From positions 3,968,001-4,032,000 of the forward strand of contig OZ245730.1 in assembly GCA_965227145.1 (NCBI GenBank): a stretch of DNA of 64,000 bases, written 5' to 3'. Every line of letters begins with the position of its first letter. Position 1 is the stretch's first letter. Source of the DNA: JACKAQ01 sp965227145 (GTDB lineage: Bacteria > Calditrichota > Calditrichia > RBG-13-44-9 > J075). Of this stretch, positions 45,840 through 53,083 are shown piece after piece. The position numbers and the translations under genes are program-made. The notes beneath the pieces were generated by a model, which saw nothing but the letters and a program-made list of their open reading frames with translations, had not been told where the DNA came from and did no database searches.

Positions 45840-46805
45840 ATGAGCACAATCTCCGAAACACAGCTGGACGAAATTTTTGGCATTGGCAGCGCCGTTACAT
45901 TTAAACAGGTCATTGAAGAAGCGCGGATGCTGGCAAAAATTCCCCGCCCGATCATGATTCAGGGCGAACGCGGAACGGGCAAAGAGCTGCTGGCACGCGC
46001 CATTCATTTGGAAAGCGACCGAAAAAAACAACCGTATGTTGTGGTCAACTGCGCCGCGTTTCAGGAGGATTTGTTTGCTTCGGAAATGTTTGGCCGGGAA
46101 AAAGGCGCTTACACCGGCGCGGTAGATTCGCGTCCCGGCAGGCTGGAACTGGCCGACGGCGGCACGCTGTTTTTGGACGAAGTGGCGAATATGAGCCGTG
46201 CGGTTCAGGAAAAATTGCTCCGTGTGATCGAATATCAACAATTTGAACGGCTCGGCGGCAGCAAACCGATTTCGGTGGATGTGCGGATTATTGCCGCAAC
46301 CAACGCTAATCTCGATCAACTTATGGAAAAATCAGAATTTTTGCCGGATTTGTATGACCGGCTATCGTTTGCGGTACTCACTTTGCCACCGCTGCGAAAA
46401 CGGCGGGAAGATATCCCATCGCTGATCGAACACTTCATTTGTCAACTCCACAAAGAAATTCCCAACCTCGAACACAAATCGTTTACGCCTTCCGCGATTC
46501 AGGAACTCCAGAATTACCATTGGCCCGGGAACATCCGGCAGCTCAAAAACATTATCGAGCGCATTTATATTTCCGACGAAGACGGCACCATCAACGCCTC
46601 GGAACTGCCGATCGAAATTACATCTGTGGAACCGATCCGCGGTAATTTCTACGAAAAAGTGCGTGCGTACGAAATCAACCTGTTGCTCAATTCTCTGAAA
46701 GATTTTAACGGTAACCAACGCGCCGCAGCCGAAAATCTTGGGATGTCTTACGACCAGTTCCGCCACTTCTACAAAAAATACAAGTTGGAAGATTATCTGG
46801 TGTAA
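45840..46805 (+). CDS. pspF: PspF-type sigma-54 activator
   Basis: 321 residues. There is no receiver or sensor domain before the AAA+ domain, as in PspF. Walker A is GERGTGKE (42-49). The sigma-54 contact loop is GAYTGA (89-94), a tolerated form of GAFTGA. Walker B is GGTLFLDE. The R-finger region and 'WPGNIRQLKN' follow. The C-terminal Fis-type helix-turn-helix is about 285-321. It should activate the sigma-54 promoter just downstream, and PspA would be its expected inhibitor by family knowledge. It is divergent from the TrpF-like gene, with a 138-nt spacer. Confidence 0.88.
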   Translation: MSTISETQLDEIFGIGSAVTFKQVIEEARMLAKIPRPIMIQGERGTGKELLARAIHLESDRKKQPYVVVNCAAFQEDLFASEMFGREKGAYTGAVDSRPGRLELADGGTLFLDEVANMSRAVQEKLLRVIEYQQFERLGGSKPISVDVRIIAATNANLDQLMEKSEFLPDLYDRLSFAVLTLPPLRKRREDIPSLIEHFICQLHKEIPNLEHKSFTPSAIQELQNYHWPGNIRQLKNIIERIYISDEDGTINASELPIEITSVEPIRGNFYEKVRAYEINLLLNSLKDFNGNQRAAAENLGMSYDQFRHFYKKYKLEDYLV

Positions 46806-46873
46806 AACACCGACACCGTTGGCGCAATACACCAACCCGTTTTCATAAGTTCAATAAAAACAATAGATTTATT

Positions 46874-46890
46874 TTGGCATTCTGATTGCA
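46874..46890 (+). promoter_or_regulatory. Sigma-54 promoter of the Psp-like cluster
   Basis: TTGGCA-N6-TTGCA with GG at 46876-46877 and GC at 46888-46889, the exact GG-N10-GC spacing of -24/-12 promoters. It lies 70 nt after the pspF-like stop and points to the gene at 47068. A start site near 46901 is expected, giving a leader of about 165 nt. Its position directly after a gene for a sigma-54 activator makes the reading much stronger. Confidence 0.82.
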
Positions 46891-47067
46891 ATATTATGGC
46901 ATGAAGCCTGTGAAGGGGCTGTTAAATGACCAAAATAAATGACAATATGAAACAGATTTCCAGAAATTGCCGGGCAGATTTTCTCACTGGAAGATTTCCG
47001 GTTTATCCGCGGCATTTCTGAGAAATATCTTTTTCAACAAATAAGCTTGAGTTTTTTGGGGTGTGTT

Positions 47068-47487
47068 ATGGTGCAGCAAGACCGTTTTCAATATGAAATG
47101 AAGAACATTCTGGAAGCAAAAACTCTGCTGGTTGTGCGGGCTGCAAAGCGCGTTCACTACCGGTTGGGCAATGTTTCCGATCAAAAAAATTATCTCGATG
47201 CATTACAACGTGAGTTCGAAGCGGATCATATTCGCTTCAAAAAAGAAGAACCGCAGCCGGAAGAAGACCTGCCTTCACGAAGATTGAAAAAGGATTATCT
47301 CTGCTTTGGCAACATGCTGGTGCGAACTATTAATGGAAGTATGATTCCCGAAAACGATATTTTAAATTTTCGTAAAGAGTTGAAAAGATTAAACTTGCAA
47401 TGCGGGCTAATCGTTGGATTTTCGGATGACGGCATCGTGGTTGAACGGGTGACACTCACCGAATCGAATAAACACAATTTATCCTGA
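47068..47487 (+). CDS. Unknown protein, possibly a degenerate GxxExxY-like fold
   Basis: 139 residues, first gene after the sigma-54 promoter. The order 'VHYRLGN.....YLDALQREFEADHIRFKKEE', then a beta hairpin, then 'ILNFRKELKRLNLQCGLIVGFSDDGIVVERV', resembles the GxxExxY proteins of PD-(D/E)xK fold. The catalytic Asp and ExK positions are not present (KDYLCFGNMLVRTIN). If the likeness is real, this is an inactive member. A GGGGTG site lies before the ATG. No signal peptide or membrane helix was seen. Confidence 0.55.
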   Translation: MVQQDRFQYEMKNILEAKTLLVVRAAKRVHYRLGNVSDQKNYLDALQREFEADHIRFKKEEPQPEEDLPSRRLKKDYLCFGNMLVRTINGSMIPENDILNFRKELKRLNLQCGLIVGFSDDGIVVERVTLTESNKHNLS

Positions 47488-47503
47488 GCAAACGGAGCAC
47501 ATT

Positions 47504-48037
47504 ATGAAAACAGTACCGCTATTTGAAGAAGAACAGCAATTTCGCCAACCCTGGCTGATGGCGCTGCTCGGCATTACTGTAGCGCCGATTACACTGTTTT
47601 TGATTTATGTGATGATTTCGCAGCTGATTTTTGGTATTCCGGTGGGCAGCAAACCGATGCCTAACGCAATGGCCATCTGGTTCATGCCGTTGATGGTGCT
47701 GATTTGCAGCGGCATCATCTGGCTATTTTGGAAAAGCAAACTGACTGTTCGGATCGATTCTGAAACGCTGATTATCCGCTTTTTCCCATACACGAAACGG
47801 GAAATACCGCTCGCGAAAATCCGGGAATTTGAAGCGCGGAAATACAATCCGCTCGGCGAATACGGCGGTTGGGGCGTTCGATTGGGCTGGAAAGGCGGCA
47901 AAGCCTACACGGTCAGCGGAAATCACGGTGTTCAGTTTGTATTTCGCAATGGCGAAAAATTGTTGATCGGCTCGCAAAAAGCGACAGCATTTGAAGCTGC
48001 GCTGCGGAGCGCCCTCGCTGAAAAAATAGATGAATAA
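47504..48037 (+). CDS. Membrane protein with two helices and a PH-like domain
   Basis: 177 residues. Two membrane helices (about 18-43 and 60-81) are followed by a beta-rich cytosolic domain (about 85-175). That domain has the pattern 'LTVRIDSETLIIRFFPYTKREIPLAKIREFEARKY...GGWGVR', as in bacterial PH (bPH) domains. A strong GGAG lies before the start. It sits directly before pspA, so a membrane-linked adaptor role is likely (inference). Confidence 0.7.
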   Translation: MKTVPLFEEEQQFRQPWLMALLGITVAPITLFLIYVMISQLIFGIPVGSKPMPNAMAIWFMPLMVLICSGIIWLFWKSKLTVRIDSETLIIRFFPYTKREIPLAKIREFEARKYNPLGEYGGWGVRLGWKGGKAYTVSGNHGVQFVFRNGEKLLIGSQKATAFEAALRSALAEKIDE

Positions 48038-48087
48038 ATTTTTAATAATATTACACTTACAACACTCATTTTTCGGAGGATTTTATC

Positions 48088-48810
48088 ATGAATATTTTTC
48101 AAAGAATCACAAAACTGGTCGAAGCCAACGTCAATTCGATGCTGGATAAAGCCGAAGACCCGGAGGTGATGGTTCGCCAAATCATTCGTGAAATGGAAGA
48201 AAGCATCATCGAACTGCGCCGCGAAACCGTAAAAGCCGTTGGCGCCCGCAAATTGCTGGAAAAGAAAATGCTGCTGCTCGACGAAAAATCCGCTGATCTC
48301 CAACAAAAAGCCACGCTCGCGCTGGAAAACGGAAACGAAGATTTAGCCCGCAAATTGCTGGAACAAAAAATCGATGTCGAGAAAGAGAACAACCAGCTCG
48401 CAAACGAAGTAGAAACAGCAACTTATCTCGCTGATAAAATGAAACAGGATTTGGTAAAACTGGAAGATCAGGTGCAAATTGCCCGTCGCCAAAAAGAGGA
48501 ATTGATTCGCCGTAAACTCGCCGCAGAACGCAAAATGAACGCCACCGGCGCCATTCGCAAAACCCGCGATGCGTTGGAAGCGCTCACCGGCGCCACCAAT
48601 AGTGCGGACGCGAATATCAACGCCATCGAAGCGCAAAAAGATAAAATTCTGCAATTGGAAGCCGAAGCCGAAGCAATGGAAGAATTGATGGAAGGGAAAT
48701 CCGCAGACGCCGAAAGCGAAAAAGAACTGGAAAAAATGATCCAAAGTAAAGCGGTGGAAGACGAGTTGGCAAAGCTGAAGAAGATGCTCAGCGATGGCAA
48801 AAAAAAGTAG
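48088..48810 (+). CDS. pspA: PspA/IM30/Vipp1-family membrane-stress protein
   Basis: 240 residues, almost all coiled coil. The amphipathic N-terminal helix (NIFQRITKLVEANVNSMLDK) is followed by EDPEVMVRQIIREME, the diagnostic PspA start. Long heptad helices and a tail with short helices (SDGKKK) follow. PspA coats damaged inner membrane as ESCRT-III-like rods or rings, and in enterobacteria it also restrains PspF. A strong GGAGG lies before the ATG. Another PspA-type gene closes the cluster at 59377. Confidence 0.95.
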   Translation: MNIFQRITKLVEANVNSMLDKAEDPEVMVRQIIREMEESIIELRRETVKAVGARKLLEKKMLLLDEKSADLQQKATLALENGNEDLARKLLEQKIDVEKENNQLANEVETATYLADKMKQDLVKLEDQVQIARRQKEELIRRKLAAERKMNATGAIRKTRDALEALTGATNSADANINAIEAQKDKILQLEAEAEAMEELMEGKSADAESEKELEKMIQSKAVEDELAKLKKMLSDGKKK

Positions 48811-48855
48811 CGAATTGAATCGTTTTGGGATAATACCTGGATTTTTTCAAAAAAT

Positions 48856-48879
48856 GTAGGGAACGGTCGCGACCGTTCC
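48856..48879 (+). repeat. REP element with GTAG foot, upstream of the RAYT gene
   Basis: GTAG (48856-48859) followed by a 20-bp perfect palindrome with half-site GGAACGGTCG (48860-48879). The same palindrome recurs in opposite orientation inside the RAYT coding sequence at 49188. It lies between pspA and the RAYT gene. Confidence 0.85.
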
Positions 48880-48910
48880 GGAAAATGTAAACAGGCAAAT
48901 TTTATCAACA

Positions 48911-49492
48911 ATGAAAACGCAATCACCAAACTTTCCCGTCCGAAAACCCAACCGAATGAAAGGGTTTGATTATTCTTCGGACGGCTATTATTTCGTCACT
49001 ATCTGCACAGAAGATAAAATTTCTGTTTTCGGTCAAATTACTGAAGGCAAAATGATTCTGAACACATTTGGCGAGATAGTGATCAATTCATGGCTTTGGT
49101 TGCCCAAACAATATGAATATGTATTTCTGGATGAATTCACGCTTATGCCAAATCATTTTCACGGTATTTTGATCATCAGAAATGAGCGGAACGGTCGCGA
49201 CCGTTCCCTACCCGTCAAGCCGTTGTCACAGTTGATTGGCGCGTTCAAAACAGTCTCATCAAAAGCGATTCACAATGCCGGAAAATCTGATTTTCGATGG
49301 CAAAAATCATTTCATGATCATATCATACGCGACGAAAAAGGATTATTCAGAATTCGTAAGTATATTCAAAACAACGCTTTAAAGTGGCAGTTTGATTCCG
49401 AAAACAACAACGAAATTACTGCAAGTGCTAAAAAGGAATTTTGGGAGCAATTTTTAACTATTGATCATTCAATGGGAGAATCACCATGTTAA
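48911..49492 (+). CDS. REP-associated tyrosine transposase (RAYT, Y1/HUH family)
   Basis: 193 residues. The opening RMKGFDYSSDGYYFVTICT is typical. The HUH metal site is HFH (82-84) in LMPNHFHGIL, and the catalytic Tyr is Tyr151 in RKYIQNNALKW. The protein looks complete and may be active. RAYTs nick single-stranded DNA at REP hairpins. Residues 93-101 (variable loop) are encoded by a copy of the REP palindrome itself. The last 7 nt overlap the start of the NfeD-like gene, and the gene's end supplies that gene's ribosome binding site (GGGAGAATC). It thus sits inside the Psp cluster, in the same direction, without breaking it. Confidence 0.9.
   Translation: MKTQSPNFPVRKPNRMKGFDYSSDGYYFVTICTEDKISVFGQITEGKMILNTFGEIVINSWLWLPKQYEYVFLDEFTLMPNHFHGILIIRNERNGRDRSLPVKPLSQLIGAFKTVSSKAIHNAGKSDFRWQKSFHDHIIRDEKGLFRIRKYIQNNALKWQFDSENNNEITASAKKEFWEQFLTIDHSMGESPC
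49188..49211 (-). repeat. REP element inside the RAYT coding sequence
   Basis: The same 20-bp perfect palindrome (half-site GGAACGGTCG, 49188-49207) is followed by CTAC (49208-49211), so the GTAG foot is on the minus strand. With the copy at 48856 it forms an inverted pair about 310 nt apart. It is read in frame as RNGRDRS within a loop between the HUH strand and the next helix. Confidence 0.85.
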
Positions 49493-50100
49493 AACTATAC
49501 CTCGCCTGCCTTTTGTTTGGTGGCTTATTTATCATCATCTCCCTGTTTTTTGGCGCGGATGCTGACGCGGAAGCCGATGTGGACGTGGATGCCGACGTCG
49601 ATGTGGATACGGATGTGGATATGGACGCCGACGCCGCAGATGTCGAGGTTTCCGGGGAAGGCACTGTTGAAGCCATCAAATTTCTCAGCTTTCGCAATTT
49701 TGTGTTTTTTGTAGCTTTTTTCGGGCTGACCGGCAGCCTGCTCACCTGGATTGGCAGCAACTTTTTGTTGACGTTTGGGGCAGCCATTGCGCTGGGCTTT
49801 CTGGCGGCAACTGTCATGCATCGCGTAATGAAACAACTGGCGGCAACCGAAGTGGGCGAAACGCTGAATCTCGACCGGTTGGTTGGCATGCCGGCAAAAG
49901 TGACGATCAACGTTTCCCGGGATCATCGCGGTAAAGTGACGCTCGAAGCCGTCGGGCAACGCATGCAGCTCCTCGCCCAAACTGCGGAAGAATCGGAACG
50001 CGATGAGTTCAGCGTTGGCGAGCTGGTTTACATTTTGCATGTAAAAAACGGTATTGCATTTGTTGTGGAAGAAGCTTTTATCAATTCCGCAACCATTTGA
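49486..50100 (+). CDS. NfeD-like membrane protein with an acidic Asp-repeat loop
   Basis: 204 residues. Membrane helix 1 (about 4-22) is followed by a run of about 30 residues with alternating Asp and Ala/Val (24-55, 'DADAEADVDVDADVDV' type). Two or three further helices (about 73-90 and 94-112) follow. The C-terminal OB-fold domain (about 125-200) is typical of NfeD (GETLNLDRLVGMPAKVTIN...GELVYIL). NfeD-like proteins pair with flotillins, as YuaF with YuaG in Bacillus, and a flotillin gene follows here. The acidic loop would lie outside the inner membrane and may bind divalent cations (inference). Confidence 0.85.
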   Translation: MLKLYLACLLFGGLFIIISLFFGADADAEADVDVDADVDVDTDVDMDADAADVEVSGEGTVEAIKFLSFRNFVFFVAFFGLTGSLLTWIGSNFLLTFGAAIALGFLAATVMHRVMKQLAATEVGETLNLDRLVGMPAKVTINVSRDHRGKVTLEAVGQRMQLLAQTAEESERDEFSVGELVYILHVKNGIAFVVEEAFINSATI

Positions 50101-50150
50101 TCACCCGTTTATTTATAAATACGCAGATGTAAAACAATGGAGGATGTCGC

Positions 50151-50348
50151 ATGATTACCAAAGATTACAACCGCACATTATTTCTTTCGATGATTTTGAT
50201 CGCCCTCGGCGTGTCGATTTCCACCACAATGGGGGATTCTTCGGGCACCATTGGCACGGTGATGATCGCCGTTGGCGGCTTATTTTTTATCATCGGAATG
50301 ACCAAAAGAAGAAAATTTGAGCAGAAAAATCACCACCCAAAATCATAG
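50151..50348 (+). CDS. Small two-helix membrane protein, 65 aa
   Basis: Two hydrophobic helices (about 9-26 and 33-49) separated by a Gly/Ser turn, with a basic His/Lys tail (TKRRKFEQKNHH). A good ribosome binding site (GGAGGAT) precedes the ATG. It lies between the NfeD-like and flotillin genes. The family is not recognised. Confidence 0.7.
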   Translation: MITKDYNRTLFLSMILIALGVSISTTMGDSSGTIGTVMIAVGGLFFIIGMTKRRKFEQKNHHPKS

Positions 50349-50360
50349 AAAGGTTAGCTT

Positions 50361-50540
50361 ATGATATTCGTTGGTTTACTGATTTTGGTTTATGTGGCGG
50401 TTTGCCTCTATCGCGGAAAATTGTATTGGGAATTGGGCATTTCCCGCCGCAGCAACAGCCCCTATTTTTACTGGTTTGGCATCGGAACTTATTCGGTAGT
50501 CGCGTTGATGATGATTTATGCCGGCTACATAAATCTATAA
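50361..50540 (+). CDS. Very small two-helix membrane protein, 59 aa
   Basis: The open frame from ATG 50361 to TAA 50538-50540 encodes 59 residues. Helix 1 (MIFVGLLILVYVAVCLY) and helix 2 (YFYWFGIGTYSVVALMMIYAGY) flank a short basic loop (RRSNS). AAAGG lies about 8 nt before the ATG. It is 12 nt after the previous gene. No family was recognised. The spacing and the ribosome binding site support it as a real gene. Confidence 0.65.
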   Translation: MIFVGLLILVYVAVCLYRGKLYWELGISRRSNSPYFYWFGIGTYSVVALMMIYAGYINL

Positions 50541-50595
50541 TAAACATTTGTTTGCAATTCAACTTAACCAACTTAACTTTTAGGAGGGTTGTGAT

Positions 50596-52140
50596 ATGGA
50601 TTTCATAAGTGCTATCATATTTATCGTTGTTATCCTCGCTGTTGTTGTGGTGATGATGGTCAGCCGGTTGCTGATTGTCTGCCATCCCAACGAAGTTGTG
50701 ATACTTTCCGGACGCAAACGTAAACTGCCGGACGGATCGATTGTCGGTTACCGGCTCATTCGCGGCGGTCGCGCCGTGCGTATGCCGGTGCTGGAAAAAG
50801 CGGCCCGCATGTCGCTGGAATCGATTCCGTTGGAGCTTTCGGTGCGCAACGCGTATTCCAAAGGCGGCATTCCGTTAAATGTGGATGCCATTGCCAATAT
50901 CAAAATCGATTCGACAGAGCCTGCGTTCGGCAACGCCGTCGAGCGTTTTTTGATGAAACCGATGCAGGAAATCCACCAGATTGCGAAAGATACGCTGGAA
51001 GGTAACCTGCGCGGCGTGCTGGCATCGCTGACGCCGGAAGAAGTGAACGAAGACCGCCTGAAGTTTGCCCAAAGCCTTATCGAAGAAGCGGATAACGATC
51101 TGAATCAACTCGGTTTGCAGCTCGATACGCTGAAAATCCAGAATGTTGCGGACGAAGCGGGTTATCTCGATTCGATCGGTCGCCGCAAAACCGCAGAAGT
51201 GCTCTCGACCGCGCGAATGGCGGAAGCGGAAAAAGCCGCAGAAGCAGAGCAGGCCGAAGCACAGTCCCGCCAATATGCGGAAATTGCCAAAGCAAAAGCA
51301 GATCAGGAAATTAAAGCGGCGCAAATTTCTGCGGATCGCGAAGTGAAAATGGCCAAAGCCCGCGCCGATGCCGCTGCACGTCAGGCCGAAGCCGAGCAGG
51401 AAGCCCTCGCGAAGGAAGCGGAAGCAACTTCTCTGCGGAAAGCAGAAGTGGCAAAAGCTATGGCAGATCAGGAAATTCGCACATCGCAAATTAAGGCAGA
51501 TCAAGAAGTTAAGGTATCCCGCGCTATCGCAGATCAACAGATCGAAACTGAGAACAATAATCTGCGTATGAAAAAAGCGGAACTGGAACGCGAAGCCATT
51601 ATCATGGAAAAAGAAGCGGAAGTTGCCGGACAAAAAGCCCAGGCAAAATACGAACAGGATCTGGAAGAAGAGCGCATTTTGCTGCAACAAAAACGCCTGA
51701 TGGCAGACGTTATCGAACCCGCAAAAGCCAAAAAAGAAGCGATGGAACTGGAAGCACGCGGCGAAGCTGCGCCGATTCTCGAGAAAGGTAAAGCGAACAT
51801 CGAAGTGCTGGATCAGATGATCAAAACCTACCTCAGCGCCAAAGGTGAAGGCGAAAAAGTATTCATGCTGAACATGTTGCCGGATATTATCAAACAACTG
51901 TCCGACACGGTGAACAAGGTCACGATCGACAAAGTGAGCGTGATCGACAGCGGCGGAAACGGCAGCCACGGCGTGGCAAATTTCATCAACCAGTTGCCCG
52001 CGGCGGTGGTTTCGCTGGCGGAACAGATCGAAAATGCCACCGGTGTGAACATTCTCAACCAGTTCAAACAAAAACCGGAAATCGGTCAGATTGTCCACCA
52101 CAACGGTGAGCACGACAAAGCGAAGGAAGATGAGAAGTAG
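50596..52140 (+). CDS. Flotillin-like SPFH-domain protein
   Basis: 514 residues. A membrane helix (about 5-25) is followed by the SPFH/Band 7 domain (about 28-195: CHPNEVVILSGRK, PLELSVRNAYSKGGIPLNVDAIANIKI). A long Ala/Glu-rich coiled coil (about 200-400, many KAEAEQ repeats) follows, then the flotillin C-terminal region. It organises membrane microdomains. The pair with the NfeD-like gene upstream matches known flotillin operons. AGGAGGG lies before the start. Confidence 0.93.
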   Translation: MDFISAIIFIVVILAVVVVMMVSRLLIVCHPNEVVILSGRKRKLPDGSIVGYRLIRGGRAVRMPVLEKAARMSLESIPLELSVRNAYSKGGIPLNVDAIANIKIDSTEPAFGNAVERFLMKPMQEIHQIAKDTLEGNLRGVLASLTPEEVNEDRLKFAQSLIEEADNDLNQLGLQLDTLKIQNVADEAGYLDSIGRRKTAEVLSTARMAEAEKAAEAEQAEAQSRQYAEIAKAKADQEIKAAQISADREVKMAKARADAAARQAEAEQEALAKEAEATSLRKAEVAKAMADQEIRTSQIKADQEVKVSRAIADQQIETENNNLRMKKAELEREAIIMEKEAEVAGQKAQAKYEQDLEEERILLQQKRLMADVIEPAKAKKEAMELEARGEAAPILEKGKANIEVLDQMIKTYLSAKGEGEKVFMLNMLPDIIKQLSDTVNKVTIDKVSVIDSGGNGSHGVANFINQLPAAVVSLAEQIENATGVNILNQFKQKPEIGQIVHHNGEHDKAKEDEK

Positions 52141-52153
52141 GTTGTAAACACCT

Positions 52154-52191
52154 CACCATCAGCACGAAACGCTTGTTCCGCGCTGATGGTG
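52154..52191 (+). other. 10-bp perfect hairpin after the flotillin gene
   Basis: CACCATCAGC (52154-52163) pairs with GCTGATGGTG (52182-52191) over an 18-nt loop, 14 nt after the flotillin stop. No T run follows. It may be an mRNA stabiliser or a weak attenuator within the cluster. Confidence 0.5.
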
Positions 52192-52261
52192 CGTTAAAAC
52201 GAACGAAAAAAAATATTTAAAAAATACATCGCGTTTTTCTAAAAACGAAAAGAACAGAAAC

Positions 52262-52465
52262 ATGACTAAAAATAAACTACTCAAATTGTTAGGTTTTATC
52301 GTTGTAATTGTTGGTGCGGCGATGTCAGTGTATTTTGATAGCAATAGCCCGGAAAATGCACAATATGAAAAGATTGGCTATATCCTTTTTTTTATTGGGG
52401 TTACCATATCTATAAAATTCAGCGATGTAAAGAAAAAACCATCCAAAGGAATAACGAATGTTTAA
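52262..52465 (+). CDS. Small two-helix membrane protein, 67 aa
   Basis: Helix 1 (about 7-25, LLGFIVVIVGAAMSVYF) and helix 2 (about 37-53, IGYILFFIGVTISIKF) with a basic Lys-rich tail. Its last 8 nt overlap the start of the DUF4178 gene, and its tail carries that gene's AAGGA site. The family was not recognised. Confidence 0.65.
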   Translation: MTKNKLLKLLGFIVVIVGAAMSVYFDSNSPENAQYEKIGYILFFIGVTISIKFSDVKKKPSKGITNV

Positions 52466-53015
52466 TTTTTTCAAAAACAAAAACACCGGAGAAGAATTTG
52501 ATCCACTACGGGACTTGACACTTTCGAAAATGAAAGTCGGGTATTTTGTTGAATTCGATTTAAAAACATGGCAGGTGACTGCATACAATAAATACGATTT
52601 TGGCGACGGCTTATGGAGCGAGGAATGGGAACTGACCTCCGGTCGCGAAAAAATCTGGCTGGAAAAACGCGAAGATGACGAAGTGGAATGGACCGTCAGC
52701 AAAAAGCTGCCACTCGGCGCAATTGCGGAAGATGTGCGCCAGCACGTCAAAGATTTCGACGATCCGCCGGGGCAAATTTCCGTGAAAGAAAAAACGTTTT
52801 ATCTGGATGAATCTGGTTCGGTCTATTATTATCCGGGTGGCAACACGCAACAGCAGGGTCAGGGCATCATCGCATGGGAATATATTGATGATGACGACGA
52901 AAATTTTGTGAGCATCGAGCAATGGGGCGAGGATGATTTTGAAGCGGCGCAAGGCTATTATGTGAAAGAATTTATGTTTAGCAACATCCTGCCGTCGGGA
53001 GATGCGCAGGCTTGA
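52458..53015 (+). CDS. DUF4178-family protein
   Basis: 185 residues, soluble and acidic. 'LKVGYFVEFDLKTWQVTAYNKYDFGDGLWSEEWEL' and the later 'VYYYPGG.....G..IIAWEYIDDDDENFVSIEQWGE' match the DUF4178 pattern as I know it. DUF4178 genes tend to lie beside DUF350, PspA-type and polyamine genes, as here. Biochemical function is unknown. Confidence 0.75.
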   Translation: MFNFFKNKNTGEEFDPLRDLTLSKMKVGYFVEFDLKTWQVTAYNKYDFGDGLWSEEWELTSGREKIWLEKREDDEVEWTVSKKLPLGAIAEDVRQHVKDFDDPPGQISVKEKTFYLDESGSVYYYPGGNTQQQGQGIIAWEYIDDDDENFVSIEQWGEDDFEAAQGYYVKEFMFSNILPSGDAQA

Positions 53016-53083
53016 GCGGGGGCAGGGTAAAGGAAAAAAAGTAAAGGATAAAGTAAATCTCTTGACTTTTTTAATTTTGAGAT

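Noticed and set aside
45702..46319. N-terminal extension of the TrpF-like frame on the minus strand
   Set aside because: It would run through the divergent promoter region and the pspF-like coding sequence. The TIM barrel starts at ATG 45701.
46926..47021. 31-codon open frame in the leader downstream of the sigma-54 promoter
   Set aside because: The possible ribosome binding site is weak (AGGGG at 9 nt or more), and the peptide has no recognisable feature. A leader peptide cannot be excluded, but I do not support it as a gene.
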